In this document: piece by piece, positions 6,585 through 14,099 of the stretch
Position numbering within the stretch: position 1 is the first letter of the stretch
How the letters are laid out: each line of letters opens with the position of its first letter
NCBI GenBank assembly: GCA_963578605.1
Contig: CAUZEA010000127.1
Location: 1 to 14,870, forward strand
Length of the DNA stretch: 14,870 bases
Direction: 5' to 3'
From: JAKVCB01 sp963578605
GTDB lineage: Bacteria > Planctomycetota > Planctomycetia > Pirellulales > Lacipirellulaceae
Notes under the pieces: model-generated
The model's input: the letters and a program-made list of their open reading frames with translations, nothing else
Databases searched by the model: none
What the model was told of the DNA's origin: nothing
Program-made: the position numbers and the translations under genes

Positions 6585-7769
6585 TCATTCTCCATTCATG
6601 TCAAATCGGTCTGGGGAGAGTGGAGTCGTATCAATCTCGGTCGGTTGGCCAGTGGTCAAGTCAGCAACCAACCGAGCGGTAATCAGCGCTAAAGTATTCC
6701 CGTCTCCCCCATGCCCGGTCGCAAAGACAAGTCCCTCAACCTGTTGTGAGGGCCCGATCAGCGGCAGTCCATCCGGTGTCCATGGCCGCAGTCCTGCATA
6801 GGTTCGAATAATTCGCAGCCGTGGTAAACCGGGCACAAGATATCCCGCACGGGTCACGATTTGCGCAAGCCGATTGCGATTCACTTCGCGGTCGAAGCCG
6901 GCAAATTCACGACTGCTACCAATGAGCATTTGGCCGCTGGGCAGGTTTTGCAAGACGGCCGCCACCTGGGGCGAACCACTCTGCGGACCATCCTCTCCAA
7001 GGTCTACGGCCTGTACAGCCTCAACAGTTTTTTCATATCGTGTTTCCGTGAGATAATGGCGCAGCATACCAGGTACCGGCTCGGTAACCAGAACATGCCC
7101 CTTCAGAGGCCAGACCGGAACTCGCAGGCCCACCAACTCCCCAATCTTCCGACTCCAGGCGCCGGCGGCGACAACAATCGTGCTCGTCGAGATGGTTCCC
7201 TGGCTTGTCACCGCCGCGGTGACTCTTCCGCCTTTTACATCGATCCCAGTCAGTTCGGTATTGGTGTGAATTTCAGCCCCGTGCAGAACTGCCCGGCGAG
7301 CCATCTCGTTGACGACTCGCATGGGGGAAACTTGTCCCATCTCATTAATTCGTGCGGCGCCATTGATTTCTGGCGACAAAGCTGGTTCGGCTTCACGCAG
7401 CGCGGCCGCATCCAGCCACTCACAGCCTACGGACATGTCGCGCAGTCGCTTCAAGCCTGCTTTCAACTCCGTTTCTTCGTCGGGTGGACCCACCAGGACG
7501 GTTCCATGATGGAGATAGTCCACTTCCGCGCCATCGGCAGCGAACTGCCGATAGGCCCTGACCGCGGCAAGATGCAACCGCAGCGTGTAGTCATCCATTG
7601 ATATTCCAAAACCGACGCCGCTTTGGCAGGCACTGGAGGCACCAGCAGCCAGGCCAAGTCGTTCGAGCAGGACAACTTCCAGGCCTGCACGGGAGAGCGC
7701 CTCGGCACAGGCCGCGCCAATGATGCCTCCACCAATAATGACGACATCTTTAGGACGAATTGTCGACAT
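6585..7769 (-). CDS. DAO-family FAD-dependent oxidoreductase (HcnC / D-amino-acid or opine oxidase beta-subunit type)
   Basis: The 394 residues match the single-domain DAO fold. VVIIGGGIIGAACAEAL at 9-25 is the FAD-binding betaalphabeta motif (G13-x-G15-x2-G18). IVVAAGAWS lies mid-protein, LIGSSREFAGFD lies in the substrate domain, and RTYAGLRPWTPDGLPLIGP with ATGHGGDGNTLA forms the C-terminal FAD contact. DAO enzymes oxidise the C-N bond of amino acids, sarcosine-like amines or opines. Immediately upstream in the same direction are a BFD-domain oxidoreductase and a small [2Fe-2S] protein, the same three-part set as HcnABC, opine oxidases and D-hydroxyproline dehydrogenase. A soluble or membrane-associated heterotrimer is therefore likely. 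The substrate is unassigned. Confidence 0.85.
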   Translation of the reverse strand: MSTIRPKDVVIIGGGIIGAACAEALSRAGLEVVLLERLGLAAGASSACQSGVGFGISMDDYTLRLHLAAVRAYRQFAADGAEVDYLHHGTVLVGPPDEETELKAGLKRLRDMSVGCEWLDAAALREAEPALSPEINGAARINEMGQVSPMRVVNEMARRAVLHGAEIHTNTELTGIDVKGGRVTAAVTSQGTISTSTIVVAAGAWSRKIGELVGLRVPVWPLKGHVLVTEPVPGMLRHYLTETRYEKTVEAVQAVDLGEDGPQSGSPQVAAVLQNLPSGQMLIGSSREFAGFDREVNRNRLAQIVTRAGYLVPGLPRLRIIRTYAGLRPWTPDGLPLIGPSQQVEGLVFATGHGGDGNTLALITARLVADLTTGQPTEIDTTPLSPDRFDMNGE

Positions 7770-7850
7770 ACCGCAAACTCTTTTATTGAAATACAGGGCT
7801 GCAGAAACACTTTCAAATCGCGCTGCTGCGTTTTTGCAATTTTGAGAATT

Positions 7851-9218
7851 TCAAGCTTCGTCCGTCAACCATTCTTCCGCCGGCACGGGCCGGATCGGCG
7901 GGCGCACCCGCCATGGCCGTTCTTCCTCCGGCACGCGATACCCATGCTGTGCACGCAACCATTCAATCATATAAGAACTACAGACCCGCCCCTGGCAGAG
8001 TCCAAACCCGGCCCGGGTTGCGGTCTTCAGCGCGTAGGGTGTGGCCGGGTTACAGGCCAGGGCCTCCTCGGCAGACTGCATCGTGACATCTTCGCACCGA
8101 CAAAGCATCGTCTGGGAATCGGCCAATGTCCATAAACCGGCACGAGGCCGATATGCATGGCGGACCCAATCACCCAGGCGGCGTGCACGAACAAGTTGAC
8201 GGCTCAATTGCCGTACTTCAGCATCGTAATCAAGTTTAGCGACCAGCCCCATATCGTAGGCGGAGGTCAAACCGGCTAACCGTCCCTCCACTGCTGCAAC
8301 CCGCATACCACCAACTCCTGTGACCTCGCCCGCTGCACAAACATTCTCTTGCGAGGTTCGCATTTGCTCATCGGTCTTTACATAAAAGTCCGAAGTTTCC
8401 TCCCAGTAACCGATCGTACATTTGAGCGCCTGGGCCAATTCAAGTTGCGGCACAAAACCAAAACCAAGACACACGGCATCGACCTCGATGGTCGTTTCCG
8501 AGCCAGCGATCGGTTGCCACGCTTGATCAACGCGATGAATCGTGGCCGCCTCAACTCGCTCGTTGCCGTGAATCGCAGTAACTATACTGGCATACCGGCG
8601 CCGAACCCGTCGCAGCCCAAGACGCCACAGGTAGCCGATCGTTTGGCGCGTGATCGCCACATCACGGGCAATCATTGGAAGTCCACCAACCGACGTACCC
8701 AGCGGCGTGGCCTCAACGACCTGGACATCGCATCCTTTGGTGCTCAGATCATCGGCAACGGCAAGCAAGAAGGGCCCCGAACCGGCAACCAGTACGCGTT
8801 GGCCAGGGGCGACTCCATAGGCTTTGGCCAGTGTCGAGGCCCCACCTGCGGTGAGGACACCAGGCAACGTCCAACCCGGCAGGGCGACAGTGCGGTCACA
8901 AGCCCCCGTTGCCAGGACCAACGCATCGTACGTGAGTGATTGTACCCCGCCACCCTGCTTCCAGACCGATAGCACGCCGTGGGCGGGTGCGTCGACAACG
9001 ATCCCATGGGAAAAGATTTCAACGCCTGGCGACTCCAGGAGAAAGCGCCGAGGCGATCCGGCTACCGTCGAATTCTGTCGCCCGCGAAAGTATTGCCCTC
9101 CCATTTTTCCATATTCGTCGACGACCGTGACAGCCATTTCAAGCTGGGAGGCTCGCGTCGCTGCCGAGAGCCCCGCTGGTCCTCCTCCGACCACGACAAG
9201 ATGTTTTGGTACCGTCAT
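7851..9218 (-). CDS. FAD/NAD(P)-dependent oxidoreductase with C-terminal BFD-like [2Fe-2S] domain (HcnB/OoxA type)
   Basis: The product has 455 residues. LVVVGGGPAGLSAATRA (7-23) starts the FAD domain, VLATGACDR follows, and VLVAGSGPFLLAVADDL opens the second dinucleotide domain. AAGEVTGVGGMRVAAVEGRLAG resembles the closing FAD motif. At the C-terminus C373-x-C375-x32-C408-x4-C413 (CRCEDVT...CQGRVC) is a BFD-type [2Fe-2S] site. This is the architecture of the alpha subunits of opine oxidase and D-hydroxyproline dehydrogenase and of HcnB, which relay electrons from the DAO subunit. Its ATG overlaps the stop of the upstream ferredoxin-like gene by four bases (ATGA), strong evidence for co-translation and complex formation. 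Confidence 0.88.
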   Translation of the reverse strand: MTVPKHLVVVGGGPAGLSAATRASQLEMAVTVVDEYGKMGGQYFRGRQNSTVAGSPRRFLLESPGVEIFSHGIVVDAPAHGVLSVWKQGGGVQSLTYDALVLATGACDRTVALPGWTLPGVLTAGGASTLAKAYGVAPGQRVLVAGSGPFLLAVADDLSTKGCDVQVVEATPLGTSVGGLPMIARDVAITRQTIGYLWRLGLRRVRRRYASIVTAIHGNERVEAATIHRVDQAWQPIAGSETTIEVDAVCLGFGFVPQLELAQALKCTIGYWEETSDFYVKTDEQMRTSQENVCAAGEVTGVGGMRVAAVEGRLAGLTSAYDMGLVAKLDYDAEVRQLSRQLVRARRLGDWVRHAYRPRAGLWTLADSQTMLCRCEDVTMQSAEEALACNPATPYALKTATRAGFGLCQGRVCSSYMIEWLRAQHGYRVPEEERPWRVRPPIRPVPAEEWLTDEA

Positions 9219-9484
9219 GCAGGATCCTGTCCAGTATCGACTCTGGCTCCTGGTTCAGCAGCAGTCATACAGGCACGAACATTGCCAACCCCATTCACGC
9301 TGACCAAGCAGTCGTTACAAACACCAATAGCACAGTACAAACCACGTAATTGACCCGTTCGTGAACGACGCGTTGTTAAAACACTGCCACGCATCATGCA
9401 AGCACCGAGTGTGTCGCCGTGGAAGATGTCAAGCTTCCGCCCGTCAACGGTGATCGTGCCGAGAGCAGGCCTGGGACCTGGCAT
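9215..9484 (-). CDS. Small [2Fe-2S]-binding subunit (HcnA/OoxC-type ferredoxin)
   Basis: The product has 89 residues, typical of the small subunit in HcnABC-type oxidases. ITVDGRKLDIFHGDTLGACM at 11-30 is the family's beta-grasp start. The cluster ligands are Cys51, Cys56, Cys59 and Cys72 (C-x4-C-x2-C-x12-C, YCAIGVCNDC...RAC), all present. It should carry electrons between the flavoprotein subunits and the respiratory chain. It has the strongest ribosome binding site of the array (9498-9493) and overlaps the next gene by four bases. It is the likely first gene of the enzyme operon, 59 bases after the lipoprotein stop. Confidence 0.87.
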   Translation of the reverse strand: MPGPRPALGTITVDGRKLDIFHGDTLGACMMRGSVLTTRRSRTGQLRGLYCAIGVCNDCLVSVNGVGNVRACMTAAEPGARVDTGQDPA

Positions 9485-9492
9485 GGTTAGTT

Positions 9493-9498
9493 CTCCTT
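9493..9498 (-). promoter_or_regulatory. Strong ribosome binding site of the [2Fe-2S] subunit gene
   Basis: AAGGAG on the minus strand lies eight bases before the ATG at 9484. It is the best Shine-Dalgarno match in the minus-strand array and fits a leading gene. No clear promoter elements were seen in the 59-base spacer. Confidence 0.6.
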
Positions 9499-9543
9499 GC
9501 CTTGCTTTCCCATCGTATTGCTGCGGCGAGTTGTGTGACCGGG

Positions 9544-9975
9544 CTATTTGGCTGGGATATTCACGTTGAATTCACCATCAGAAGAAGGGGTTAGTTTGAG
9601 CGTCAGCGGTGAGGCTTCGGTGGCATAAATGGCCGGCCCGATCGTGATGATTTCGTCGACCAGGTTGCCCTCCGGGCCACCTGGGACTTTTCGCCCCGTC
9701 TTGCGTTTGGCAACTACTTCCACTCGGTGCGTTCCCAATGGTACGCCCCCGCGAGTTTCCATCCGGTAGCTTCCCTCGGTTATATCGCTGACCGACGTTG
9801 GCCCTTTCGTACCATCGATTGGTACAAAGACAATCTCTCCTATTTTGACTTGCTGGTCCTTTACAGCAACCGTTCCGTAAACGACTTTGGCGGGCAACTC
9901 GCTCTTGCTACAGCCTGCGCAAAGACAGCAACTCAGGCACAACCATACGATGCCGGTGGTATCACGTACGGTCAT
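9544..9975 (-). CDS. Small lipoprotein downstream of the DUF1559 gene
   Basis: The product has 143 residues with a lipobox LCAGC and lipidated Cys22, so it should be membrane-anchored and exported. The mature part (VVYGTVAVKDQQVKIGEIVF, then FVPIDGTKGP and a GTHRVEVVAKR strand) resembles the beta-sandwich, carboxypeptidase-regulatory-like lipoproteins common next to DUF1559 genes in planctomycetes. The ATG at 9975 has GAGGT at 9988-9984; an in-frame ATG at 9999 is an alternative that adds eight basic residues before the hydrophobic core. It overlaps the DUF1559 gene by 14 bases. Its function is unknown; the pairing with a pseudopilin-like protein suggests a cell-envelope role. Confidence 0.75.
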   Translation of the reverse strand: MTVRDTTGIVWLCLSCCLCAGCSKSELPAKVVYGTVAVKDQQVKIGEIVFVPIDGTKGPTSVSDITEGSYRMETRGGVPLGTHRVEVVAKRKTGRKVPGGPEGNLVDEIITIGPAIYATEASPLTLKLTPSSDGEFNVNIPAK

Positions 9976-10780
9976 CGGAAATGACCTCTTCACCTTCATA
10001 CGACACCCCCCAATCCAGCACATTTTGATCGACCGACTCGGAAAAGAAGCGCACATGACCGTCGACAAACAAGAAATTAGCCCCACCGGGATGATGGCTA
10101 TTGATGCTACCCTTCTCACAGTCAAGGGACAACCCGTTCTGGTCCTTGGCATTGATCCCGTAGAATGTCGTGATGTGGTTCGTATTGGACCACATGGACC
10201 CAACAACGCACGAAGGGGTGCAATAACTTGGATAGTCGGTTTTAAAAACATCGTCCTGGTCTGGATCCACCTCTCCTACGTAAAAAGTCTTACTGGTTCC
10301 ATCGATGATCTCGCGCATCTGGACCTGGGAATTGTAATGCATAACTCCCACTTCATTTTTCGCCGGCGCACCGGAACCGCCTCCCCAAAAATTCGTATAG
10401 CGCCGGTGGTGGCTGATCGCTGCGTAGTTTGTTTCAGCCGTATCCTCCATGCCCGGGATGTTCGCACAACAGCTAACCAGTCCATTGAGTGGAGCCGAGG
10501 GACATTGGTAAAAATGAAACGACTGCTTGATGGCTTGCCTGTTTCCGACCGTGTTATAACCGATATCGAAGTTGCACTGGTCATAGGCAGCCGCTTCCTC
10601 GATATAAGGCAGAATCAGGGCTGACCACGCCCAGGTATAAGTCCCGTTGTATCCATGAGCATAGGGAAAAACGCCCTGCGAATCTTCGTAAAAAAGCAAC
10701 GCCAGACCGATTTGTTTCTCGTAATTCAAACATTGCGTCCGCCGGGCTGCCTCCCGCGCGGCTTGTACCGCCGGCAGCAA
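9962..10780 (-). CDS. DUF1559 prepilin-like protein lacking the normal N-terminal signal
   Basis: The 272 residues from the TTG at 10780 match planctomycete DUF1559 proteins: LLPAVQAAREAARRTQC at the N-terminus, NYAAISHH mid-protein, and the H-x9-DG motif (HPGGANFLFVDGHVRF) near the C-terminus. The family normally starts with a type IV prepilin signal (GFTLVELLVVIAIIGILIAL-like). Here the homology begins only at IIGILIALLLPA, about 10804. The in-frame codons before it read SIRGCQSP, and no ATG or GTG occurs back to a TGA at 10879-10877. The gene therefore seems to have lost its cleavage and methylation motif and its start, by recombination or mutation. It may be a pseudogene. Confidence 0.75.
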   Translation of the reverse strand: MLPAVQAAREAARRTQCLNYEKQIGLALLFYEDSQGVFPYAHGYNGTYTWAWSALILPYIEEAAAYDQCNFDIGYNTVGNRQAIKQSFHFYQCPSAPLNGLVSCCANIPGMEDTAETNYAAISHHRRYTNFWGGGSGAPAKNEVGVMHYNSQVQMREIIDGTSKTFYVGEVDPDQDDVFKTDYPSYCTPSCVVGSMWSNTNHITTFYGINAKDQNGLSLDCEKGSINSHHPGGANFLFVDGHVRFFSESVDQNVLDWGVSYEGEEVISDDRT

Positions 10781-11014
10781 GAGCGCAATCAGGATACCGA
10801 TAATGGGAGACTGACAGCCACGGATCGATACACGTTCTGGACAGAAGAACTTATGCCTGCCGAGCAGGACTGTTCTTCAGCTATACTACAATCTACCGAA
10901 TGGCTGTGGCATGCCAACATGGAGGGTCCATCCATCAGAATTGTGAATTGCCGCACCTCGCAATCAATTCCGTTGACGGCATAATTTGGGGCACTTATAC
11001 TTGTTTTCTGCGAA

Positions 11015-11052
11015 CGGATTGGCAGTGCACATCCGGATTGGCAGTGTGCATC
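11015..11052. repeat. Two 19-bp tandem repeats, possible operator
   Basis: CGGATTGGCAGTGCACATC (11015-11033) is followed directly by CGGATTGGCAGTGTGCATC (11034-11052), differing at two positions. The spacing is close to two helical turns and the site lies about 125-160 bases upstream of the dioxygenase start. A direct-repeat operator is possible; chance duplication is not excluded. Confidence 0.4.
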
Positions 11053-11142
11053 TGTTTGAACCAGCGTATTCCTTGCGGCAAAACCTGGTGAAGCATTCCC
11101 CTGGCTTCAAGCCAGCGGTGGACGATTCGCAGCAGGAAAGTT

Positions 11143-11166
11143 AATCGCTACTCAAATCGCTACTCA
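11143..11166. repeat. Perfect 12-bp tandem duplication just before the dioxygenase start
   Basis: AATCGCTACTCA occurs at 11143-11154 and again at 11155-11166, ten bases before the ATG at 11177. The only purine-rich Shine-Dalgarno-like run (AGGAAAG, 11134-11140) ends 36 bases upstream of the ATG. The duplication occupies the region where a ribosome binding site would be expected. Confidence 0.7.
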
Positions 11167-11176
11167 ATAAGACACG

Positions 11177-12112
11177 ATGCCAGAACTGTACTACCGTGGC
11201 CAGCGATTGGACACTTCCCCGCACGCTTTTGGCCAGTTGCGATCGTCCGGGGATGCCATAAACGACTTCGTCGAACTCCGGCGCCGCATTAAGGAAGACG
11301 GTTACCTCCTCTTGCCCGGACTGCTCGACCTTGACGAAGTGACGGCAGCACGGCGCGAAGTCCTGGAACGCATCGGCGCGTTGGGAATGCTCGACTCCGA
11401 CGTGCCGCTCCTGGATGGAGTCGTGCGAGATGGCCTTGAGTTTACTTTTGACGACGAACGCCGCTTCCATGACCTGGGGGTCGGCAATCCCCCGCTGAAC
11501 AACTTGCTCTATTCCGGGGCAATGATCGATTTCTTCACCCTCTTTCTCGAGGGGCCCGTTCGCCACTATGACCGCACCTGGATGCGCGTGAAAGCCAACC
11601 ACGACAGTACGACCACTTTTCCGCACTACGACATCATTTACATGGGACGTGGTACACAACAGGTTTTTACAAGTTGGACTCCGTTGGGCGACATACCACT
11701 GAAAATGGGGGGGCTGATGATTGCCGAACGGTCTCATCAGTTGGAAGAAGTCAAAAGCACGTACGGGAAACTTGATGTCGACACTTACTGTACCAATTCG
11801 GAGGAGGCTGCTGACATCCAGTCTGGCAAGAAATTCTGGTCGGACCGGGTTGACTCCGGGGCCTACTCCCAAGATGCGGTCGCAGCGCAAAAGCAATTAG
11901 ACCGACGCTGGTTGTCGACGAATTACCAGGCGGGCGACGTGCTGGTGTTCACGATGCACACGTTACACGCAGGGATGGACAATCAAACCAATCGCCTCCG
12001 ACTTTCTACTGACTCGCGGTATCAACTTGCCAGCGAACCGATTGACCAGCGCTGGATTGGAAAGAACCCGATCGGCCATGGACCGGCCGGAAAAATCGGG
12101 ATGATCTGTTGA
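11177..12112 (+). CDS. Phytanoyl-CoA dioxygenase (PhyH) family Fe(II)/2-oxoglutarate oxygenase
   Basis: This 311-residue cytoplasmic enzyme belongs to a family that hydroxylates or oxidatively demethylates small molecules using 2-oxoglutarate and O2. Iron ligands are visible: His150 and Asp152 in FPHYDIIY and His264 in HTLHAGMDN. Arg273 or Arg275 in NRLRLS can bind the 2-oxoglutarate carboxylate. The N-terminal IKEDGYLLLPGLLDLDEV is the usual PhyH entry strand and helix. It is followed closely by a symporter gene, suggesting it acts on the imported solute or a product of it. The 5' leader has no good ribosome binding site. The substrate is unknown; ectoine and proline hydroxylases belong to the wider family, but nothing here identifies either. 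Confidence 0.85.
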   Translation: MPELYYRGQRLDTSPHAFGQLRSSGDAINDFVELRRRIKEDGYLLLPGLLDLDEVTAARREVLERIGALGMLDSDVPLLDGVVRDGLEFTFDDERRFHDLGVGNPPLNNLLYSGAMIDFFTLFLEGPVRHYDRTWMRVKANHDSTTTFPHYDIIYMGRGTQQVFTSWTPLGDIPLKMGGLMIAERSHQLEEVKSTYGKLDVDTYCTNSEEAADIQSGKKFWSDRVDSGAYSQDAVAAQKQLDRRWLSTNYQAGDVLVFTMHTLHAGMDNQTNRLRLSTDSRYQLASEPIDQRWIGKNPIGHGPAGKIGMIC

Positions 12113-12126
12113 GTGGCTGCACGGGT

Positions 12127-13710
12127 ATGACGCTATTGGCATTCACTTCATTCGACTACGCCGTTCTGGTCGGATACCTGCTCTTGATGATTGCCATCGG
12201 AGCCTGGTTCAGCCGCCAGCAGCACACGAGTCAGGATTTCTTTCTGGCCGGGCGAAAGATGAGTTGGTTTCCGGTGGGCCTGAGCATTATGGCCACCTTG
12301 GTCTCGGCGCTCAGTTACACGGGAGCCCCCGCAGAGGCATCGCAGGTTGGTCTGAAATTATGCATCTGGCCGCTGACGCTGTGGCTCACTTTACCCATCG
12401 TCTTGTGGATCGTCCTGCCGCTCTATCGCAATTTGGAAATCTACTCGATCTATGAGTATCTTGAACTCCGCTTCGATGCAAAGACACGCGTGATCGGCAG
12501 CGTTGTCTTTATTTTCTGGCGAATGATCTGGCTAGGTGGTGTGCTCTATGCACCATGCAAGGTGTTGGTCGTGGCGGCCGGATTGGACATCAGCCTTCCC
12601 GTACTGCTGGTCGTCATGGGCATCGTCAGTACCCTCTACACGTATCTTGGTGGAATGAAGGCGGTGATTTGGACCGACGCCATTCAAACCTTGATCATGT
12701 TTGTTGGCCTGGCATTTATTATTTGGGGCATCTGGACCAATCTCGATGGTGGTGCAGCAGGAGTCTGGTCGGCTGCGCAGGAGTTGGGCCGCACCGAGAT
12801 CTTCCAGCTTGGCTGGGACAAAGATTCGTCATTCTGGAGCGAGAAGTGGCTAATCTGGGCCATGGTTCCCCATTTTTTCCTGGCCTCGCTCTCGTTTTAT
12901 GTGGCTGATCAAATTGCCGCTCAACGATACTTGACCACAAAAAACCTCCGTGAAGCCCAGCGCTCCTTCGTACTGAATGTCTTGTCGGTCAACCTTTTTT
13001 ACCCTCTGCTGGCCTACGTTGGCATTGCACTCTCGATTTATTACCTGGGCAACGCCAGCCCGATGGAGCCCGACGCGCTGATGCCCCAGTTCATTGTTCA
13101 TGTCTTGCCTGCTGGCGTAGCAGGTCTGATCTTCGCCGCTTTGCTCGCAGCTTCCATGTCATCGATGGATTCCGGATTGAACTCCATCGCCACGTTGCTG
13201 GTCGTAGACGGCTACCGCCGGTGGGGTTGGGGAAATAACATCTGGGCCCGAATACGCAAGAAGGATCCAAGTGAACTAAACGAAGTCGACGAACTCGTGT
13301 TGGGCAGGGGGCTGGTGCTGCTTGTCGGTGTGGGCGCAACTGGTTTTGCGTTGTGGGTATCCACACTGGGAAGTATATTTGACATTATGATTGGTGTCGT
13401 CAACACGTTTGGTGGACCTTTGATGAGTGTCTTTCTCATGGGAATGTTGAGTCGACGCTGCACGCCGACTGCCGCACTGACGTCGATGATCGGGGGAACG
13501 TTGCTGACCATCTGGCTGGCGTTTGGTGCCAACTGGGGACTCTGGCCATGGCAGACGCGTCTTAATGCGGTTTGGCCGCTGACCCTCGGTGTGCTAGCTA
13601 CACTTGCGATCGGTTTTCTAATGACTCTCTGTTGCAGATCGCAAAAAAGTGACGACCAACTTCGCGGGTTGGTGGTGGGGCTGGGACCGCTAGGCTTAAG
13701 ACAAAAGTAA
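12127..13710 (+). CDS. Second sodium:solute symporter (SSS/SLC5 family)
   Basis: This 527-residue inner-membrane transporter has about 13-14 hydrophobic helices. It shares the motif series of the first symporter: DFFLAGRKMSW, IYEYLELRF, GGMKAVIWTDAIQ (G175-G176 to T183-D184), DQIAAQRYL and AASMSSMDSGLN with Na2-site serines 345-346. The ATG at 12127 is chosen, 14 bases after the dioxygenase stop. An in-frame TTG at 12109 would overlap that stop (TTGA) and cannot be excluded. A hydrophilic loop between late helices (KKDPSELNEVDEL) is charged and cytoplasmic-looking. The tight spacing to the dioxygenase indicates one transcript. Confidence 0.9.
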   Translation: MTLLAFTSFDYAVLVGYLLLMIAIGAWFSRQQHTSQDFFLAGRKMSWFPVGLSIMATLVSALSYTGAPAEASQVGLKLCIWPLTLWLTLPIVLWIVLPLYRNLEIYSIYEYLELRFDAKTRVIGSVVFIFWRMIWLGGVLYAPCKVLVVAAGLDISLPVLLVVMGIVSTLYTYLGGMKAVIWTDAIQTLIMFVGLAFIIWGIWTNLDGGAAGVWSAAQELGRTEIFQLGWDKDSSFWSEKWLIWAMVPHFFLASLSFYVADQIAAQRYLTTKNLREAQRSFVLNVLSVNLFYPLLAYVGIALSIYYLGNASPMEPDALMPQFIVHVLPAGVAGLIFAALLAASMSSMDSGLNSIATLLVVDGYRRWGWGNNIWARIRKKDPSELNEVDELVLGRGLVLLVGVGATGFALWVSTLGSIFDIMIGVVNTFGGPLMSVFLMGMLSRRCTPTAALTSMIGGTLLTIWLAFGANWGLWPWQTRLNAVWPLTLGVLATLAIGFLMTLCCRSQKSDDQLRGLVVGLGPLGLRQK

Positions 13711-14099
13711 CACGGTTTCGGTCGAGTTAACGGCAGGTAGCCAGGGGCGAGCCGCGAAAATATGCAACGTAAAACTCGTGACCGAGCAAGGAACACCTTT
13801 GATCCATACCCTGCCGGCCTGTCTCGGTGGCGTGACGTCGCAGAACCCACCATGGCTGGATCCACACCAGTTGCCGATGCAAAACCGTGACAACCGTTGA
13901 CCACTGACGGACTTGTGATTTACATTACATTGTCAGGCTGTGACGTTCAAACGATGCTGCTCAAACACATTTCCAAACGCCGATTTAGCCGAGATTTCGT
14001 AGCGCCAATTCAGCAGACAACAGTCGCTTGGTACCCTTGTCCTGATTTCTGCTAAAGCCTACAGCTTCCCTGAAATCACCCTCCAGGAAACAACCTGCC
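13711..14099. other. Intergenic gap before the sialidase-like gene
   Basis: No supported gene was found in either strand. Opposite-strand frames here lack ribosome binding sites and family resemblance. No clear terminator follows the symporter stop. A possible promoter is listed separately. Confidence 0.5.
13897..13926 (+). promoter_or_regulatory. Possible sigma70-type promoter
   Basis: TTGACC at 13897-13902 is followed after 18 bases by TACATT at 13921-13926, resembling -35 and -10 boxes. It lies about 170 bases upstream of the sialidase-like ATG. It is a weak prediction from sequence alone. Confidence 0.3.

Larger units (their letters stand above)
10805..11176. other. Divergent intergenic region
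   Basis: This stretch separates the minus-strand DUF1559 gene from the plus-strand dioxygenase. It contains no convincing coding frame. It holds a short hairpin (CTGGC/GCCAG at 11101-11115) and two tandem duplications described separately. The promoter of the dioxygenase-symporter pair should lie here. Confidence 0.5.

Noticed and set aside
6861..7601. 246-codon plus-strand frame opposite the DAO oxidase
   Set aside because: It mirrors a gene with clear FAD motifs and has no domain of its own.
6585..9484. Hydrogen cyanide synthase (hcnABC)
   Set aside because: The three-subunit architecture is shared by opine oxidases and D-hydroxyproline dehydrogenases; nothing here distinguishes glycine-to-cyanide chemistry, and the neighbours favour amine catabolism.
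9976..10251. N-terminal extension of the lipoprotein frame starting at 10251
   Set aside because: It overlaps the DUF1559 coding region out of frame; the lipobox and ribosome binding site place the start at 9975 (or 9999).
11141..11896. 251-codon minus-strand frame opposite the dioxygenase
   Set aside because: It lies entirely over the PhyH gene, whose iron ligands are intact, and resembles no family.
13212..13904. 230-codon minus-strand frame over the end of the second symporter
   Set aside because: It overlaps a well-supported transporter gene, is low in complexity (Ser/Pro/Thr rich) and has no ribosome binding site or recognisable domain.
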